A DNA stretch of 21,552 nt from Acidobacteriota bacterium (GCA_947465645.1 CANIBQ010000083.1:1-21552), one strand, 5' to 3'. Shown: positions 1 to 7,343, numbered from the stretch's first letter. Numbers and translations are program-made. The notes: generated from the letters alone by a model not told the origin.

Positions 1-245
1 CCGCCGAGCGCCGTGATGTTGTGGGCGACGTTTGCGGCGCCGCCGATGCGGTAGCTCTCGTGGTCGAACGTGACGACCGGCACCGGGGCTTCGGGCGAGA
101 TGCGGGTGACGCGCCCGGCAATGAACTTGTCGAGCATCGCATCGCCGACGACGAGGACGTGCGTGTGGGCGAGTCCCGCGGCAATCTGCCGCGCCCGCTC
201 AGGCGGGATGGGAGGCAATAAATGGGGTCGGGAGTGATTTTCCAT
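1..245 (-). CDS. rfaE1: D-glycero-beta-D-manno-heptose-7-phosphate kinase (RfaE1/HldE N-domain), N-terminal part
   Basis: Partial gene cut by the left window edge; about 81 N-terminal residues are visible. The frame reads [12 protein letters not shown], then [11 protein letters not shown], then [10 protein letters not shown], which is the N-terminal signature of the RfaE/HldE sugar-kinase domain (PfkB/ribokinase fold). The family phosphorylates heptose-7-phosphate on the route to ADP-heptose for LPS inner core. The ATG (245-243) shares one base with the TAA of the upstream O-antigen-ligase-like gene (TAATG), so the two are translationally coupled. A GAGG lies 7 nt before the ATG. The Shine-Dalgarno and most of the start codon lie in the loop of a 30-bp perfect inverted repeat, and the first ~10 codons are repeat-derived. 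Whether a C-terminal nucleotidyltransferase domain (HldE) or a stand-alone kinase (RfaE1) follows cannot be seen. Confidence 0.9.
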   Translation of the reverse strand, partial: MENHSRPHLLPPIPPERARQIAAGLAHTHVLVVGDAMLDKFIAGRVTRISPEAPVPVVTFDHESYRIGGAANVAHNITALG

Positions 246-287
246 TACTTCGCCTCAGGAAAATCACTCCCGACCCCATTTATTGCC
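214..287. repeat. 30-bp perfect inverted repeat spanning a gene junction
   Basis: Arms 214-243 and 258-287 are exact reverse complements (30/30) around a 14-nt loop (244-257). The arm contains the core GGGGTCGGGAGTGATTTTCC. On the minus strand the loop carries GAGG, the TAA stop of the ligase-like gene and the first two bases of the kinase ATG. The element therefore encodes the last ~13 codons of one gene and the first ~10 of the next. It looks like a REP-like or MITE-like palindrome captured by coding sequence; no transposase is visible nearby. Confidence 0.93.
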
Positions 288-1444
288 GCAAAGGGCAAGG
301 TCACGAGCACCAGGAACAGCATCAGGAACTCGGAGTCGCCGAAGTTGTACTCGAAGAGCCCGGCGGCCAGCATGGCGACGACCGCTGCGAGCGCGGTCGC
401 CGTCAGGACCTGGTCCTGCTGCTGCCGGAAGAGGCGGAAGAGTGCGACCGTCAGGCTGCCGATCAGCCAGATCCACAGGGCCAGCGTTGGCAGGCCGCGC
501 TCCGCGGCAATCTGCAGCGGGACGTTGTGCAGGTGCGGATTCACCTCGTTGATGGCGTAGTCGGGACGGTATTGCTCGTACATCCTCGGCACCATGTTCG
601 GCCCGACGCCAACCAGCGGATGGTCCTTGACCATCTTCGCGCCGATCTCCATCATCGCGAATCGATCCTGGTTCGAGGGGTCCTGCGCGTCGAAGGTCGA
701 CGTCAGGCGATTCACGAAACCTTCAGGGGCCACGACGACGAGCACGGCAAGGATCACCGGGAGCAGCCCCGCCAGCCTGAAGTCTTTCAGGATGAAGAGC
801 AGGCCCACCGCGACGCATGCGCCGATCCAGGCGTTTCGGGACAACGTGAGCGACAGCGCGACGACGAGCGCCGGCATGACCAGCGCCGGCCAGGTGCGGT
901 TGCGCGATCCGAACACCAGCCGCGCGACGGCGGTGCAGATCACCAGCATCAGCAGGCCGGAGTAGGTCATGTAATGCGACAGCGTTCCCTGTGGACGCTG
1001 GCCGAGGTTGTCGTAGTGCAGCAGGCCGTACTGGATGATGCCGAACGCCGCGCTGGCCGCGCCGACTGACACGATCACTTCGATGACCGTGACCGCGCGC
1101 TTGCCGCGCGCGATCTCGTACACCGCCGGCACGATGGCGAAATACACAAGCTGCTTCGAGTCGATCAGGCTCGTCACGCGGTCACTGGAAAATAGGGAGG
1201 AGATTAGCGTCATCCCGCCGTAGGCGGCGAGCGGAATGAAGAACGCCGGCGCGGCCGGCCATCGCCGGTCTGCTACGAGCACCGCGACCCAGCACGCGAG
1301 CATCGCGGTTAGCAGGATCCCAGCAAAGGCGATCGAGATCTGAAGCGAGGCGACGAATAGGAAGAGGAGCGCCGCGGCCAGTTTCTCCAGGCCGGACGTC
1401 GCCGTCTCCCGTGTATCCGTCACGCTCATCGTCGTTGCGGTCAT
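245..1444 (-). CDS. O-antigen ligase family (Wzy_C/WaaL-like) membrane protein
   Basis: A 399-residue hydrophobic protein with about ten or more membrane segments. It shows the Wzy_C features of WaaL-type ligases and polymerases: [10 protein letters not shown] in the middle, then [10 protein letters not shown] and a periplasmic [10 protein letters not shown] followed by AERGLP. The family moves O-antigen or another polysaccharide from undecaprenyl-PP to lipid A-core, or polymerises repeats, on the periplasmic face of the inner membrane. I chose the ATG at 1444 because it lies just after the GT9 stop (28-nt gap) and has a purine-rich GAGAAG upstream; an in-frame ATG at 1528 would overlap the GT9 gene by 56 nt. 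The C-terminal ~13 residues come from the palindrome at 214-287. Ligase versus polymerase cannot be decided from sequence alone. Confidence 0.85.
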   Translation of the reverse strand: MTATTMSVTDTRETATSGLEKLAAALLFLFVASLQISIAFAGILLTAMLACWVAVLVADRRWPAAPAFFIPLAAYGGMTLISSLFSSDRVTSLIDSKQLVYFAIVPAVYEIARGKRAVTVIEVIVSVGAASAAFGIIQYGLLHYDNLGQRPQGTLSHYMTYSGLLMLVICTAVARLVFGSRNRTWPALVMPALVVALSLTLSRNAWIGACVAVGLLFILKDFRLAGLLPVILAVLVVVAPEGFVNRLTSTFDAQDPSNQDRFAMMEIGAKMVKDHPLVGVGPNMVPRMYEQYRPDYAINEVNPHLHNVPLQIAAERGLPTLALWIWLIGSLTVALFRLFRQQQDQVLTATALAAVVAMLAAGLFEYNFGDSEFLMLFLVLVTLPFAAINGVGSDFPEAK

Positions 1445-1457
1445 GTCTTCTCGATCT

Positions 1458-1486
1458 GTGGGGCGGGCCTTGTCACCCCGCCCCAC
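1458..1486. repeat. Palindrome overlapping the 3' end of the GT9 gene
   Basis: Inverted repeat with arms 1458-1467 and 1477-1486 (GTGGGGCGGG / CCCGCCCCAC, 10/10) and a 9-nt loop. The minus-strand TGA of the GT9 gene (1475-1473) lies in the loop. The stretch 1457-1475 matches 20563-20581 at 18 of 19 positions (consensus GTGGGGCGGRCCTTGTCA), so both belong to one dispersed family. Confidence 0.8.
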
Positions 1487-2549
1487 TTGCCCGTTTTGAA
1501 AGCAACGCCCTTTCGGCAGCTTCGACAACCCGTTCCGGCGTGATGCGCGTCAAGCACCGGAAGTCGCCGGGTTCGCACGTGTGCTGCCGGCACGGCCGGC
1601 AGGGCAGCGGTCCCGCATCGACGGCCTCCGCAAACCAGCGAGGATCGCGCCACGGCATCGAGCGCTCCGGCAGCGTCGGGCCGCACAGCGCCACGACCGG
1701 CGCATGCGTGGTGGCCGCGATGTGCAGGGGTCCGCTGTCGCCACCAATGTACACCGCCGCGCGGCTGGCGAGCGCGCGAAGTTCGCCCACGTCGAACTGG
1801 CCGTGGACGACGGAGGCATCGCCAGGGCCAAGGCGCCCGCGCGCCTGCTCCGCAATGGCCCGCGCCGCATCCACGTCGGATGGCCCGGACGTCACCATGA
1901 AGCGCCGCGACGGGTCGCGCCGGGCCAGCTCCACGATGAGCGTCGCAAACGACTCCGCAGGCCAGCGGCGAAACGGATTGCCGGCGCTGACGTGCAGGAC
2001 GATGAGCGGGTTGGCGGGGGCGACGGCCGCGTCCGCGAGCCGCCGTTCCAGCCGCGCGGCCGCGGCGCCATCCTCCACCATCTCGACGGCGTCTCGCGCC
2101 GGCTCGCACGCGTCGATCCCGAGCGGGGCGAGTAGTTGCCACTGTTTGAGCACCGAGTGTGTCGGTCCGAGATCCGCGGGACGCGGCACGGCATGCGTGT
2201 ACATCCATGTGCGCCCGCGCGTCGTGTAACCGATGCGGGTTGCGGCGCCGCTCGCCCACGTCAACCAGGCGCTGCGCGGACCGCCGTGCAGGTCGATGGC
2301 GATGTCGAAGCGCTCACGTCTCAGCCGGCGGGCGAACGCGATATCGTCCCGCACGCGCGCCACGCCAGGACGCAGCGGGACGACGAGCACGTGATTCAGG
2401 TGGGGATTGTCCCGGACTACCGGTTCGGCCAGCGGTTCGACGACGTAGGTGAGCTGTGCTCCAGGGTAGTGCCGCCGCAGCGCCCGAATGACGGGCGTGG
2501 TGAAGACCACGTCTCCGATCAGGCGCAAACGGACGAGGAGGACCTTCAT
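1473..2549 (-). CDS. Glycosyltransferase family 9 (ADP-heptose:LPS heptosyltransferase-like)
   Basis: A 358-residue cytoplasmic GT-B enzyme. It opens with MKVLLVRLRLIGDVVFTTP, typical of the WaaC/WaaF/WaaQ family, followed by DIAIDLHGG, and near residue 267 by IGGDSGPLHIA, the donor-nucleotide-binding hallmark of GT9. The C-terminal Cys-rich stretch CRPCRQHTCEPGDFRC is also common in heptosyltransferase II-like members. The likely role is addition of heptose (or a related sugar) to the LPS core, fitting the downstream ligase-like and heptose-kinase genes. The ATG at 2549 is preferred: extension to an ATG at 2612 would translate a CTGACAA repeat and add 21 residues unlike the family N-terminus. 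GGAGGA sits just upstream. The exact acceptor cannot be told. Confidence 0.88.
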   Translation of the reverse strand: MKVLLVRLRLIGDVVFTTPVIRALRRHYPGAQLTYVVEPLAEPVVRDNPHLNHVLVVPLRPGVARVRDDIAFARRLRRERFDIAIDLHGGPRSAWLTWASGAATRIGYTTRGRTWMYTHAVPRPADLGPTHSVLKQWQLLAPLGIDACEPARDAVEMVEDGAAAARLERRLADAAVAPANPLIVLHVSAGNPFRRWPAESFATLIVELARRDPSRRFMVTSGPSDVDAARAIAEQARGRLGPGDASVVHGQFDVGELRALASRAAVYIGGDSGPLHIAATTHAPVVALCGPTLPERSMPWRDPRWFAEAVDAGPLPCRPCRQHTCEPGDFRCLTRITPERVVEAAERALLSKRASGAG

Positions 2550-2558
2550 CAGTTGCCG

Positions 2559-2620
2559 GTTGTCAGTTGTCAGAGGGCTCGAGTTGGCTTGTTGCCTTCC
2601 GACAGCCGACAACTGACAAC
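2559..2620. repeat. Inverted heptamer repeats (GTTGTCA / TGACAAC)
   Basis: Two copies of a 7-nt unit at 2559-2573 (GTTGTCAGTTGTCAG) are mirrored by GACAACTGACAAC at 2608-2620; the 13-bp arms are exact complements around a 36-nt centre. It lies between the Trm112-like and GT9 genes and is of the same type as the repeat before ispE (5184-5250). Confidence 0.85.
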
Positions 2621-2641
2621 TAGCTGCCTACTGCCTACCGC

Positions 2642-2812
2642 CTATGGCTCAATAGCGGCCTCGTCGATGAGCATCACCGGGATGTCATCCTTGATCGGGT
2701 AGACGCGATGGCATTGCCCGCACTTGAGCGCGGTGCCGTTCTTGACGAGCGTCACCGGCGTTTTGCAGTTCGGGCAGGCGAGAATTTCGAGCAGTTCAGC
2801 ATCGACCGGCAT
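2642..2812 (-). CDS. Trm112-like zinc-ribbon protein (UPF0434/YcaR family)
   Basis: A small gene of 56 residues. The reading is MPVDAELLEILACPNCK, then LKCGQCHRVYPI, ending in DDIPVMLIDEA. The two CxxC pairs form a zinc ribbon, and the YPI-D-IPVML tail is the family signature. Bacterial members are often found beside LPS genes (E. coli ycaR lies by lpxK and kdsB), and the archaeal/eukaryotic relative Trm112 activates methyltransferases; the bacterial role is poorly known. A strong GGAGG lies 5 nt before the ATG. It is the first gene of the minus-strand LPS operon and faces away from the TPR gene. Confidence 0.9.
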   Translation of the reverse strand: MPVDAELLEILACPNCKTPVTLVKNGTALKCGQCHRVYPIKDDIPVMLIDEAAIEP

Positions 2813-2834
2813 GGTCCCTCCGGAGAACTCACGA

Positions 2835-2840
2835 ACTATA
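2835..2840 (-). promoter_or_regulatory. Candidate extended -10 promoter for the LPS operon
   Basis: On the minus strand TGTTATAGT gives an extended -10 (TG-n-TATAGT, 5/6 to TATAAT). Transcription would start near 2828, leaving a short leader that contains the GGAGG before the ATG at 2812. No good -35 is seen, which is common with extended -10 elements. Confidence 0.4.
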
Positions 2841-2851
2841 ACATCCTGAGC

Positions 2852-2857
2852 TAGAAT
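2852..2857 (+). promoter_or_regulatory. Candidate -10 for the TPR-lolB-ispE unit
   Basis: TAGAAT (5/6 to TATAAT) in the short gap between the divergent genes. No convincing -35 at 16-18 nt. If used, it would give a leader of about 110 nt before the ATG at 2974, containing the hairpin at 2922-2946. Confidence 0.3.
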
Positions 2858-2921
2858 TCCTTACTGGGATGTCCGGACAGATGGCGGTTGATCGTACGAC
2901 ATCCATGTGGACCGCGGTTCC

Positions 2922-2946
2922 GCGGCCGCTCCAGCGGAGCGGCCGC
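2922..2946 (+). repeat. GC-rich 11-bp perfect hairpin in the TPR gene leader
   Basis: Arms 2922-2932 (GCGGCCGCTCC) and 2936-2946 (GGAGCGGCCGC) pair fully around a 3-nt AGC loop. It lies 27 nt before the preferred start codon at 2974. No T-run follows, so it is not a standard terminator; it may affect leader RNA stability or translation. Confidence 0.6.
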
Positions 2947-2973
2947 TGTTGCGTTTCGAAGAGATTCGCCAAA

Positions 2974-4383
2974 ATGCTTACCAGGCGCGCGTATCCGCTG
3001 CTCGTCGCGGGCCTCGTCGCCGCGGCGACAGCCACTCCTGCCGCTGCGCAGTCCGGCGACGCGTACTACGACTTCCTCATGGCGCGGCGCCTGGAGGCGC
3101 AGGGGGACAATCCGGGCGCGCTTGCCGCGCTCGAGCGCGCCGCGGCCGCCGACCCGAAGGCGGCCGAAGTGAAGGCCGAGATCGCGTCCTTTCAGCTCCG
3201 GCGCAGCAAGCGCGAGGAAGCGGAGAAGGCGGCGCGAGAAGCGATTGCGCTCGATGAGGAGAACACCGAGGGGCACAAGGTGCTCGGGCTGATCTTCGCG
3301 GCCACCGCCGACACCTTTAACGGCCGCGCGCAGGCCGCGCAGTTTGCCGCCAATGCCACCGAAGCGATTGCGCATCTCGAACGCGCCATCGTCGACGTGT
3401 CGGGGGCCTCCGACATCAATCTTCATTACACGCTCGGCCGCCTGTACATGCGGATGGGCGACACGTCCAAGGCCGTCGAGGCATTGACGAAGGTCGTCAA
3501 CCAGAATCCGGGTTCGGTGCAGGGACGACTCTCGCTCGCGCAGGCCTACGCGGCCTCCGACGATCTGAAGGGCGCGATCTCCACCCTCGACATCATCGTC
3601 GACGAAGAGCCGCGCGTCGCGTCGACGCTGGCGCAGTATCTGGAGCAGGCGGGTCTCATGAAGGAGGCCGCCGAAACCTACACCAAGGCGATTGCGCTGC
3701 AGCCGATGAGCCGCGAGCTGAAGTTCCGGCGGGTGTCGGCGCTGATCGCTGCGCAGGAATTCGCCCAGGCGGCCACCTTTGCCGGCGAGGCGCAGTCGCA
3801 GCATCCCGACGACCCGCGGTTTCCCCGGCTGCGCGCCCGTTCGCTCTTCGAGACCGGCGCCGCCGCCCGCGCGTTCGGGATTCTCGAGCCGGCGGCCAAA
3901 GCGTTTCCGAAAGATACGGCGACGCAGTTTGCGCTGGCGGACATGTATAACGAGGCCGGGCGGGATTCGGATGCCGAGAAGATCATGCGGCAGTTGCTCG
4001 ACATGGATCCCGGCAACGCCGACACGCTGAACTATCTCGGGTATCTCCTGGCCAACCAGGGACGGCAGCTCGACGAGGCGATTCGCCTGATCGAGCGGGC
4101 GCTCGAAGTCGACCCTGGCAATCCGGCGTATCTCGACAGCCTCGGGTGGGCATACTTCCATCGGGGCGACATGGACCTGGCGGAGAAGCACCTGGTGCCT
4201 GCCGCAAAGCAGTTGCCGCGCAACGGCGAGATACAGGATCACCTTGGTGACGTCTACGCGCGCCGGGGGCGCTGGACGGATGCGATCGCGGCCTGGACGC
4301 GGGCGCTCGAGGGCGACAGCGGCGACATCAATCGTGCGGGCATCGAGAAGAAGATCCAGGACGGCCGTGCAAAAGCGCGCTAG
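2974..4383 (+). CDS. Exported TPR-repeat protein (PA4667-like)
   Basis: A 469-residue protein with an N-terminal signal peptide: two Arg at 4-5, a hydrophobic core, and a TPAAA|QSG cleavage site after about residue 25. The rest is a chain of tetratricopeptide repeats, clearest near the C-terminus (TLNYLGYLLANQ, EAIRLIERALEVDPGNP, YLDSLGWAYFHRGD, HLGDVYARRGRW). TPR proteins are protein-interaction scaffolds; export suggests a periplasmic or outer-membrane-associated role. In Pseudomonas a TPR gene (PA4667) likewise precedes lolB and ispE, so a link to lipoprotein or envelope assembly is plausible but inferred. The ATG at 2974 was chosen because it starts the signal peptide; an upstream in-frame ATG at 2869 would bury the signal behind 35 residues encoded partly by a hairpin. 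Confidence 0.85.
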   Translation: MLTRRAYPLLVAGLVAAATATPAAAQSGDAYYDFLMARRLEAQGDNPGALAALERAAAADPKAAEVKAEIASFQLRRSKREEAEKAAREAIALDEENTEGHKVLGLIFAATADTFNGRAQAAQFAANATEAIAHLERAIVDVSGASDINLHYTLGRLYMRMGDTSKAVEALTKVVNQNPGSVQGRLSLAQAYAASDDLKGAISTLDIIVDEEPRVASTLAQYLEQAGLMKEAAETYTKAIALQPMSRELKFRRVSALIAAQEFAQAATFAGEAQSQHPDDPRFPRLRARSLFETGAAARAFGILEPAAKAFPKDTATQFALADMYNEAGRDSDAEKIMRQLLDMDPGNADTLNYLGYLLANQGRQLDEAIRLIERALEVDPGNPAYLDSLGWAYFHRGDMDLAEKHLVPAAKQLPRNGEIQDHLGDVYARRGRWTDAIAAWTRALEGDSGDINRAGIEKKIQDGRAKAR

Positions 4384-4386
4384 TTG

Positions 4387-5175
4387 GTGAGTGCGCGTCT
4401 GCTGCTGGTAGTCGGGTGTTGGGCGTTCGGCGTCGTCGCCTGCGCGCCAAAGCGCATCGCGCTACCTTCGGATCCAGGCGCACCGTTTCCCGATTTCAGC
4501 CAGGTTCATGCACAGGTCTCCGGCGCGTGCGCCGCGGCCAGGACGCTGACGACCGAGCTGGGGCTGTCCGGACGCGCGGGCGGGCAACGGCTGCGCGGCC
4601 GCGTGGTGGCCGGCTTTGCGCGGCCCGACTCGATGCGCCTCGAAGGTGTCGCCCCCTTCGGCGCGCCGGCCTTCATCCTCGCGGCACGCGGCAACATGGC
4701 GACGCTGGTGCTGCCGCGCGACAGCCGCGTGCTTCGAGGCTCGAGCGCGGCAGAGATTCTCGGCGCGCTGACGGGCGTCTCGCTTGCGCCGGCCGACCTG
4801 CAGGCGATCCTCAGCGGATGCGTGACGCCGATGCCGCGCGCAGCCGGCGGACGGTTGCACCAGAACGGGTGGGCGTCGATCGATCTGGAGGACGGCGCGA
4901 CACTCTACCTGCAGCGTCAAGGCAACGCCTGGCAGTTGCGCGCGGCGCGTCGCGCCGGGTGGCACATCGAGTATCCGGCGTGGCAGGGGATGTATCCGCA
5001 GGCGGTGCGCCTGCAGTCTGACGCCCAGGCCGGCGGCGTCGATGTGACCGCTACGATGTCTCAACTGGAAACCAACGTGGATCTCGACCCTTCGGCATTT
5101 GCCGTGAACGTGCCGCCGGGCACCTCGGACATCACGCTCGACGAGCTGCGCGACGGGGGGCCGCTTGGACAATAG
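4387..5175 (+). CDS. LolB-like outer-membrane lipoprotein
   Basis: About 262 residues. The N-terminus is a lipoprotein signal: one Arg, a hydrophobic run, then lipobox VVAC with Cys near residue 19. The mature part is a beta-rich domain (LRGRVVAGFARPDSMRLEGV, then FILAARGNMATLVLPRD) resembling LolA/LolB or DUF4292 proteins. LolB accepts lipoproteins from LolA and inserts them in the outer membrane. Sequence similarity to classical LolB is weak; position between a TPR gene and ispE, as in proteobacteria, is the main support. The start is uncertain: GTG at 4387 or TTG at 4384, directly after the TPR stop, with no clear Shine-Dalgarno, suggesting coupling to the TPR gene. Confidence 0.72.
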   Translation: MSARLLLVVGCWAFGVVACAPKRIALPSDPGAPFPDFSQVHAQVSGACAAARTLTTELGLSGRAGGQRLRGRVVAGFARPDSMRLEGVAPFGAPAFILAARGNMATLVLPRDSRVLRGSSAAEILGALTGVSLAPADLQAILSGCVTPMPRAAGGRLHQNGWASIDLEDGATLYLQRQGNAWQLRAARRAGWHIEYPAWQGMYPQAVRLQSDAQAGGVDVTATMSQLETNVDLDPSAFAVNVPPGTSDITLDELRDGGPLGQ

Positions 5176-5183
5176 ACAGTTAT

Positions 5184-5250
5184 CAGTTGTCAGTTGTCAG
5201 AAGGCGGCGAGCTACCTCGGTACGTTCCGACAACTGACAACTGACAACTG
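5184..5250. repeat. Inverted heptamer repeats before ispE
   Basis: CAGTTGTCAGTTGTCAG (5184-5200) is the exact reverse complement of 5234-5250 (17/17) around a 33-nt centre. Each arm is itself tandem 7-nt units (TCAGTTG / CAACTGA). The ispE ATG is at 5253, two bases past the right arm, so no ordinary Shine-Dalgarno exists between the repeat and the start. Same family as 2559-2620. Confidence 0.88.
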
Positions 5251-5252
5251 AC

Positions 5253-6200
5253 ATGCCGTCGTCCATTCCCGTCACGATTCGCGCGCACGCGAAGATCAAT
5301 CTCGACCTGCGCGTGCTCGGCACGCGCGCCGACGGGTTCCACGAGCTGCGCACCGTCTTCCAGGCCATCTCGCTGCACGACACGCTCACCTGCGTGCCGC
5401 GCGAAGGTCCCTTCGCCATCGAATGCGCCACGGCAGGCGTGCCGCTCGACCGGACGAACCTGATCTGGCGCGCCGCCGCCGCGCTCTGGCGATCGCTCCG
5501 CCGTGCTGGTGAGGTGCGCGACATGCTTGTGCGCCTCGACAAGCGGATTCCCGTGCAGGGCGGACTTGGGGGCGGCAGCGCCGACGCCGCGGCGACGCTG
5601 CTCGGCCTCGCGCGCGCCTGGAGGGCGCCGGTCCGGCCGGCGCAGCTCACCGACGTCGCCGCGTCGCTCGGCGCCGACGTGCCCTTCTTTCTCTCCGGCG
5701 GCACCGCGCTCGGCCTTGGCCGCGGCGACGAGATTTATCCGCTCGCGGACCTGCCGCGCCACTGGATCGTCCTGCTCATTCCAGGCTTCGGCGTGTCGAG
5801 CGGCGAGGCATTCGGGTGGTACGACGCCGAGCGCGACGGGTCGCGCGGGCCGACGCGGGAGCCGCAGCAGGTGCCGGGGCCATGGCCGTCGCGCGCCGCA
5901 CAGATGATCAACGATCTCGAGGCGCCGATTGCCCGCCACCATCCAGAAATCGACCAGATGAAGTCGGCCCTCCGGCGTGCCGGGGCGCTCGCGGCGGCCA
6001 TGTCGGGCAGCGGTTCGGCGGTTTTTGGCTTGTTTCAGAAGCGTCGTGACGCGCTGGTGGCCGTGGACCGTCTTTCGGGTTCGGGCTGGCGCGTGCTGCT
6101 GACCGAGTCGCTCGGCCGCGGCGACTACGCGCGCCGAGCCCGTCCGATTCCCCAGCGGGTTGCCGCAACCCTTACGCTCGACTACACTAAGTGTTTCTAG
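5253..6200 (+). CDS. ispE: 4-diphosphocytidyl-2-C-methyl-D-erythritol kinase
   Basis: A 315-residue GHMP kinase of the MEP isoprenoid pathway; it phosphorylates CDP-methylerythritol at the 2-hydroxyl using ATP. Visible motifs are HAKINLDLRVLG with DGFHEL near the N-terminus (Lys at about residue 14), the GHMP ATP loop PVQGGLGGGSADAAAT near residues 99-114, ADVPFFLSGGTALGLGRGD near 145-165 with the catalytic Asp, and the C-terminal MSGSGSAVFGLF. Length is slightly above the usual ~280-300. The product feeds IspF, which is encoded as an IspDF fusion about 11 kb downstream. The start codon abuts a palindromic repeat and has no evident ribosome-binding site. A promoter for the next tRNA gene lies inside the 3' end. 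Confidence 0.96.
   Translation: MPSSIPVTIRAHAKINLDLRVLGTRADGFHELRTVFQAISLHDTLTCVPREGPFAIECATAGVPLDRTNLIWRAAAALWRSLRRAGEVRDMLVRLDKRIPVQGGLGGGSADAAATLLGLARAWRAPVRPAQLTDVAASLGADVPFFLSGGTALGLGRGDEIYPLADLPRHWIVLLIPGFGVSSGEAFGWYDAERDGSRGPTREPQQVPGPWPSRAAQMINDLEAPIARHHPEIDQMKSALRRAGALAAAMSGSGSAVFGLFQKRRDALVAVDRLSGSGWRVLLTESLGRGDYARRARPIPQRVAATLTLDYTKCF
6160..6188 (+). promoter_or_regulatory. Promoter of tRNA-Gln inside the end of ispE
   Basis: TTGCCG (6160-6165), 17-nt spacer, TACACT (6183-6188): a good sigma70-type arrangement. Start is expected near 6195, about 50 nt before the tRNA. It would also transcribe prs. Confidence 0.6.
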
Positions 6201-6243
6201 CCGGCCTAGAGAGGGGCTCCGTAGGACACAACCAATCCATCGA

Positions 6244-6318
6244 TGGGGCGTGGCCAAGTGGTAAGGCGCGGGTCTTTGGATCCCGTATTCGAAGGTTCGA
6301 ATCCTTCCGCCCCAGCCA
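6244..6318 (+). tRNA. tRNA-Gln (anticodon TTG), CCA encoded
   Basis: The 7-bp acceptor stem TGGGGCG/CGCCCCA closes the cloverleaf, with discriminator G and an encoded CCA at 6316-6318. The T-arm contains GGTTCGAATCC. The anticodon loop reads CTTTGGA, giving TTG (decodes CAA/CAG Gln). The anticodon stem CGGGT/TCCCG has four G-C pairs and a U-U mismatch at the loop-closing position 31-39. Location between ispE and prs is the same as in Pseudomonas-type genomes. The leading T-G acceptor (first base U1, pairing with A72) is typical of tRNA-Gln. Confidence 0.97.
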
Positions 6319-6384
6319 CTCTCGCCGGTGGGATGTGAGCTTTTGTAGCAGCCGATGAGACGACCCCTGAGTGGTGACGGACTG

Positions 6385-7335
6385 ATGTCGACCGGGTTTG
6401 GCGACCTGAAGATCTTTTCGGGCAGCGCGCATCCATCGCTGGCCAAGGAGATCGCAGATTTCCTCGGTATCCCGGTCGGACAGGCGCGTCTTCGCCGGTT
6501 CCCCGATAGCGAGGTCTCGTTCCAGATTGACGAGAACATCCGCGGGGCCGACGTCTTCATCGTGCAGCCGACCTCGAGTCCCGTCGACCAGTACCTGATG
6601 GAGATGCTGGTGATGATCGACGCGTTCCGGCGGTCGTCGGCGGCGAGAATTACGGCGGTCATCCCGTATTACGGGTACGCGCGGCAGGACCGCAAGGACA
6701 AGCCCCGGGTGCCGATCTCGGCCAAGCTGGTGGCGAACCTGATCACCTCGGCCGGGGCCAACCGGGTGCTGACGATGGACCTGCACAAGGCGCAGATCCA
6801 GGCGTTCTTCGACATCCCGGTGGACCACCTGTTCGCGGCGCCGGTGATCATCGAGTACCTGGCGCGGATGCACCACCCGAAGCTGACGATCGTGTCGCCG
6901 GACGCTGGCGGCGCGGAACGCGCCCGGGCGTATGCCAAGCGTCTCGACGCCGAGCTGGCCATCGTCGACAAGCGGCGCAGCGAGGATGGCACGGCGGAAG
7001 TGATGAACGTGATCGGCGACGTCGAAGGGCGCATCTGCATCCTGCAGGACGACATCATCGACACGGCCGGGACGATCCAGAAGGCGGCCTTGGGGCTGAA
7101 GGCGGCGGGCGCCGAGCGCGTGCTTGCCTGTGCGGTGCACGGGGTGTTGTCGGGTCCCGCGATCGAGCGGATCGAGAACTCGCCGGTCGACCAACTGATC
7201 GTGACGAACACGATCCCGCTCAGGGGCGAGGCGCAGCAGTGCAAGAAGATCGCGGTGCTCTCGGTGGCGCGGCTGCTGGGCCAGGCGATCCGGAGTATTC
7301 ACGAAGAAACGTCGGTCTCGTCCTTATTCGTGTAG
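6385..7335 (+). CDS. prs: Ribose-phosphate pyrophosphokinase (PRPP synthetase)
   Basis: 316 residues, the usual class I length. It makes PRPP from ribose-5-phosphate and ATP for nucleotide, His and Trp synthesis. Visible motifs: LKIFSGSAHPSLAKEI at the N-terminus, RFPDSEVSFQIDENIRG, the flexible loop YYGYARQDRKDKPR, the divalent-cation site MDLHKAQIQAFF, and the PRPP-binding loop DDIIDTAGT. The ATG at 6385 gives the normal N-terminus; an in-frame ATG at 6355 would add ten residues. Neither has a strong Shine-Dalgarno. It probably shares the transcript starting ahead of tRNA-Gln. Confidence 0.96.
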   Translation: MSTGFGDLKIFSGSAHPSLAKEIADFLGIPVGQARLRRFPDSEVSFQIDENIRGADVFIVQPTSSPVDQYLMEMLVMIDAFRRSSAARITAVIPYYGYARQDRKDKPRVPISAKLVANLITSAGANRVLTMDLHKAQIQAFFDIPVDHLFAAPVIIEYLARMHHPKLTIVSPDAGGAERARAYAKRLDAELAIVDKRRSEDGTAEVMNVIGDVEGRICILQDDIIDTAGTIQKAALGLKAAGAERVLACAVHGVLSGPAIERIENSPVDQLIVTNTIPLRGEAQQCKKIAVLSVARLLGQAIRSIHEETSVSSLFV

Positions 7336-7343
7336 CGTAGGAC

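Noticed and set aside
2851..4242. A 463-codon minus-strand frame opposite the TPR gene
   Set aside because: The plus strand has clear TPR repeats and a signal peptide; the antisense product is Arg/Gly-rich with no recognisable domain.
4384..5175. LolA or a generic DUF4292 protein instead of LolB
   Set aside because: Not excluded, but the lipobox (LolA has none) and the TPR-X-ispE position favour a LolB-like lipoprotein.
2559..5250. CRISPR array made of the CTGACAA units
   Set aside because: Units are 7 nt, contiguous and in opposing orientation, with no spacers and no cas genes.
5190..6662. A 490-codon minus-strand frame over ispE, tRNA-Gln and prs
   Set aside because: It translates the antisense of tRNA-Gln (the GWGGRIRTFEYGIQ peptide, a frequent misannotation) and of two solid genes.
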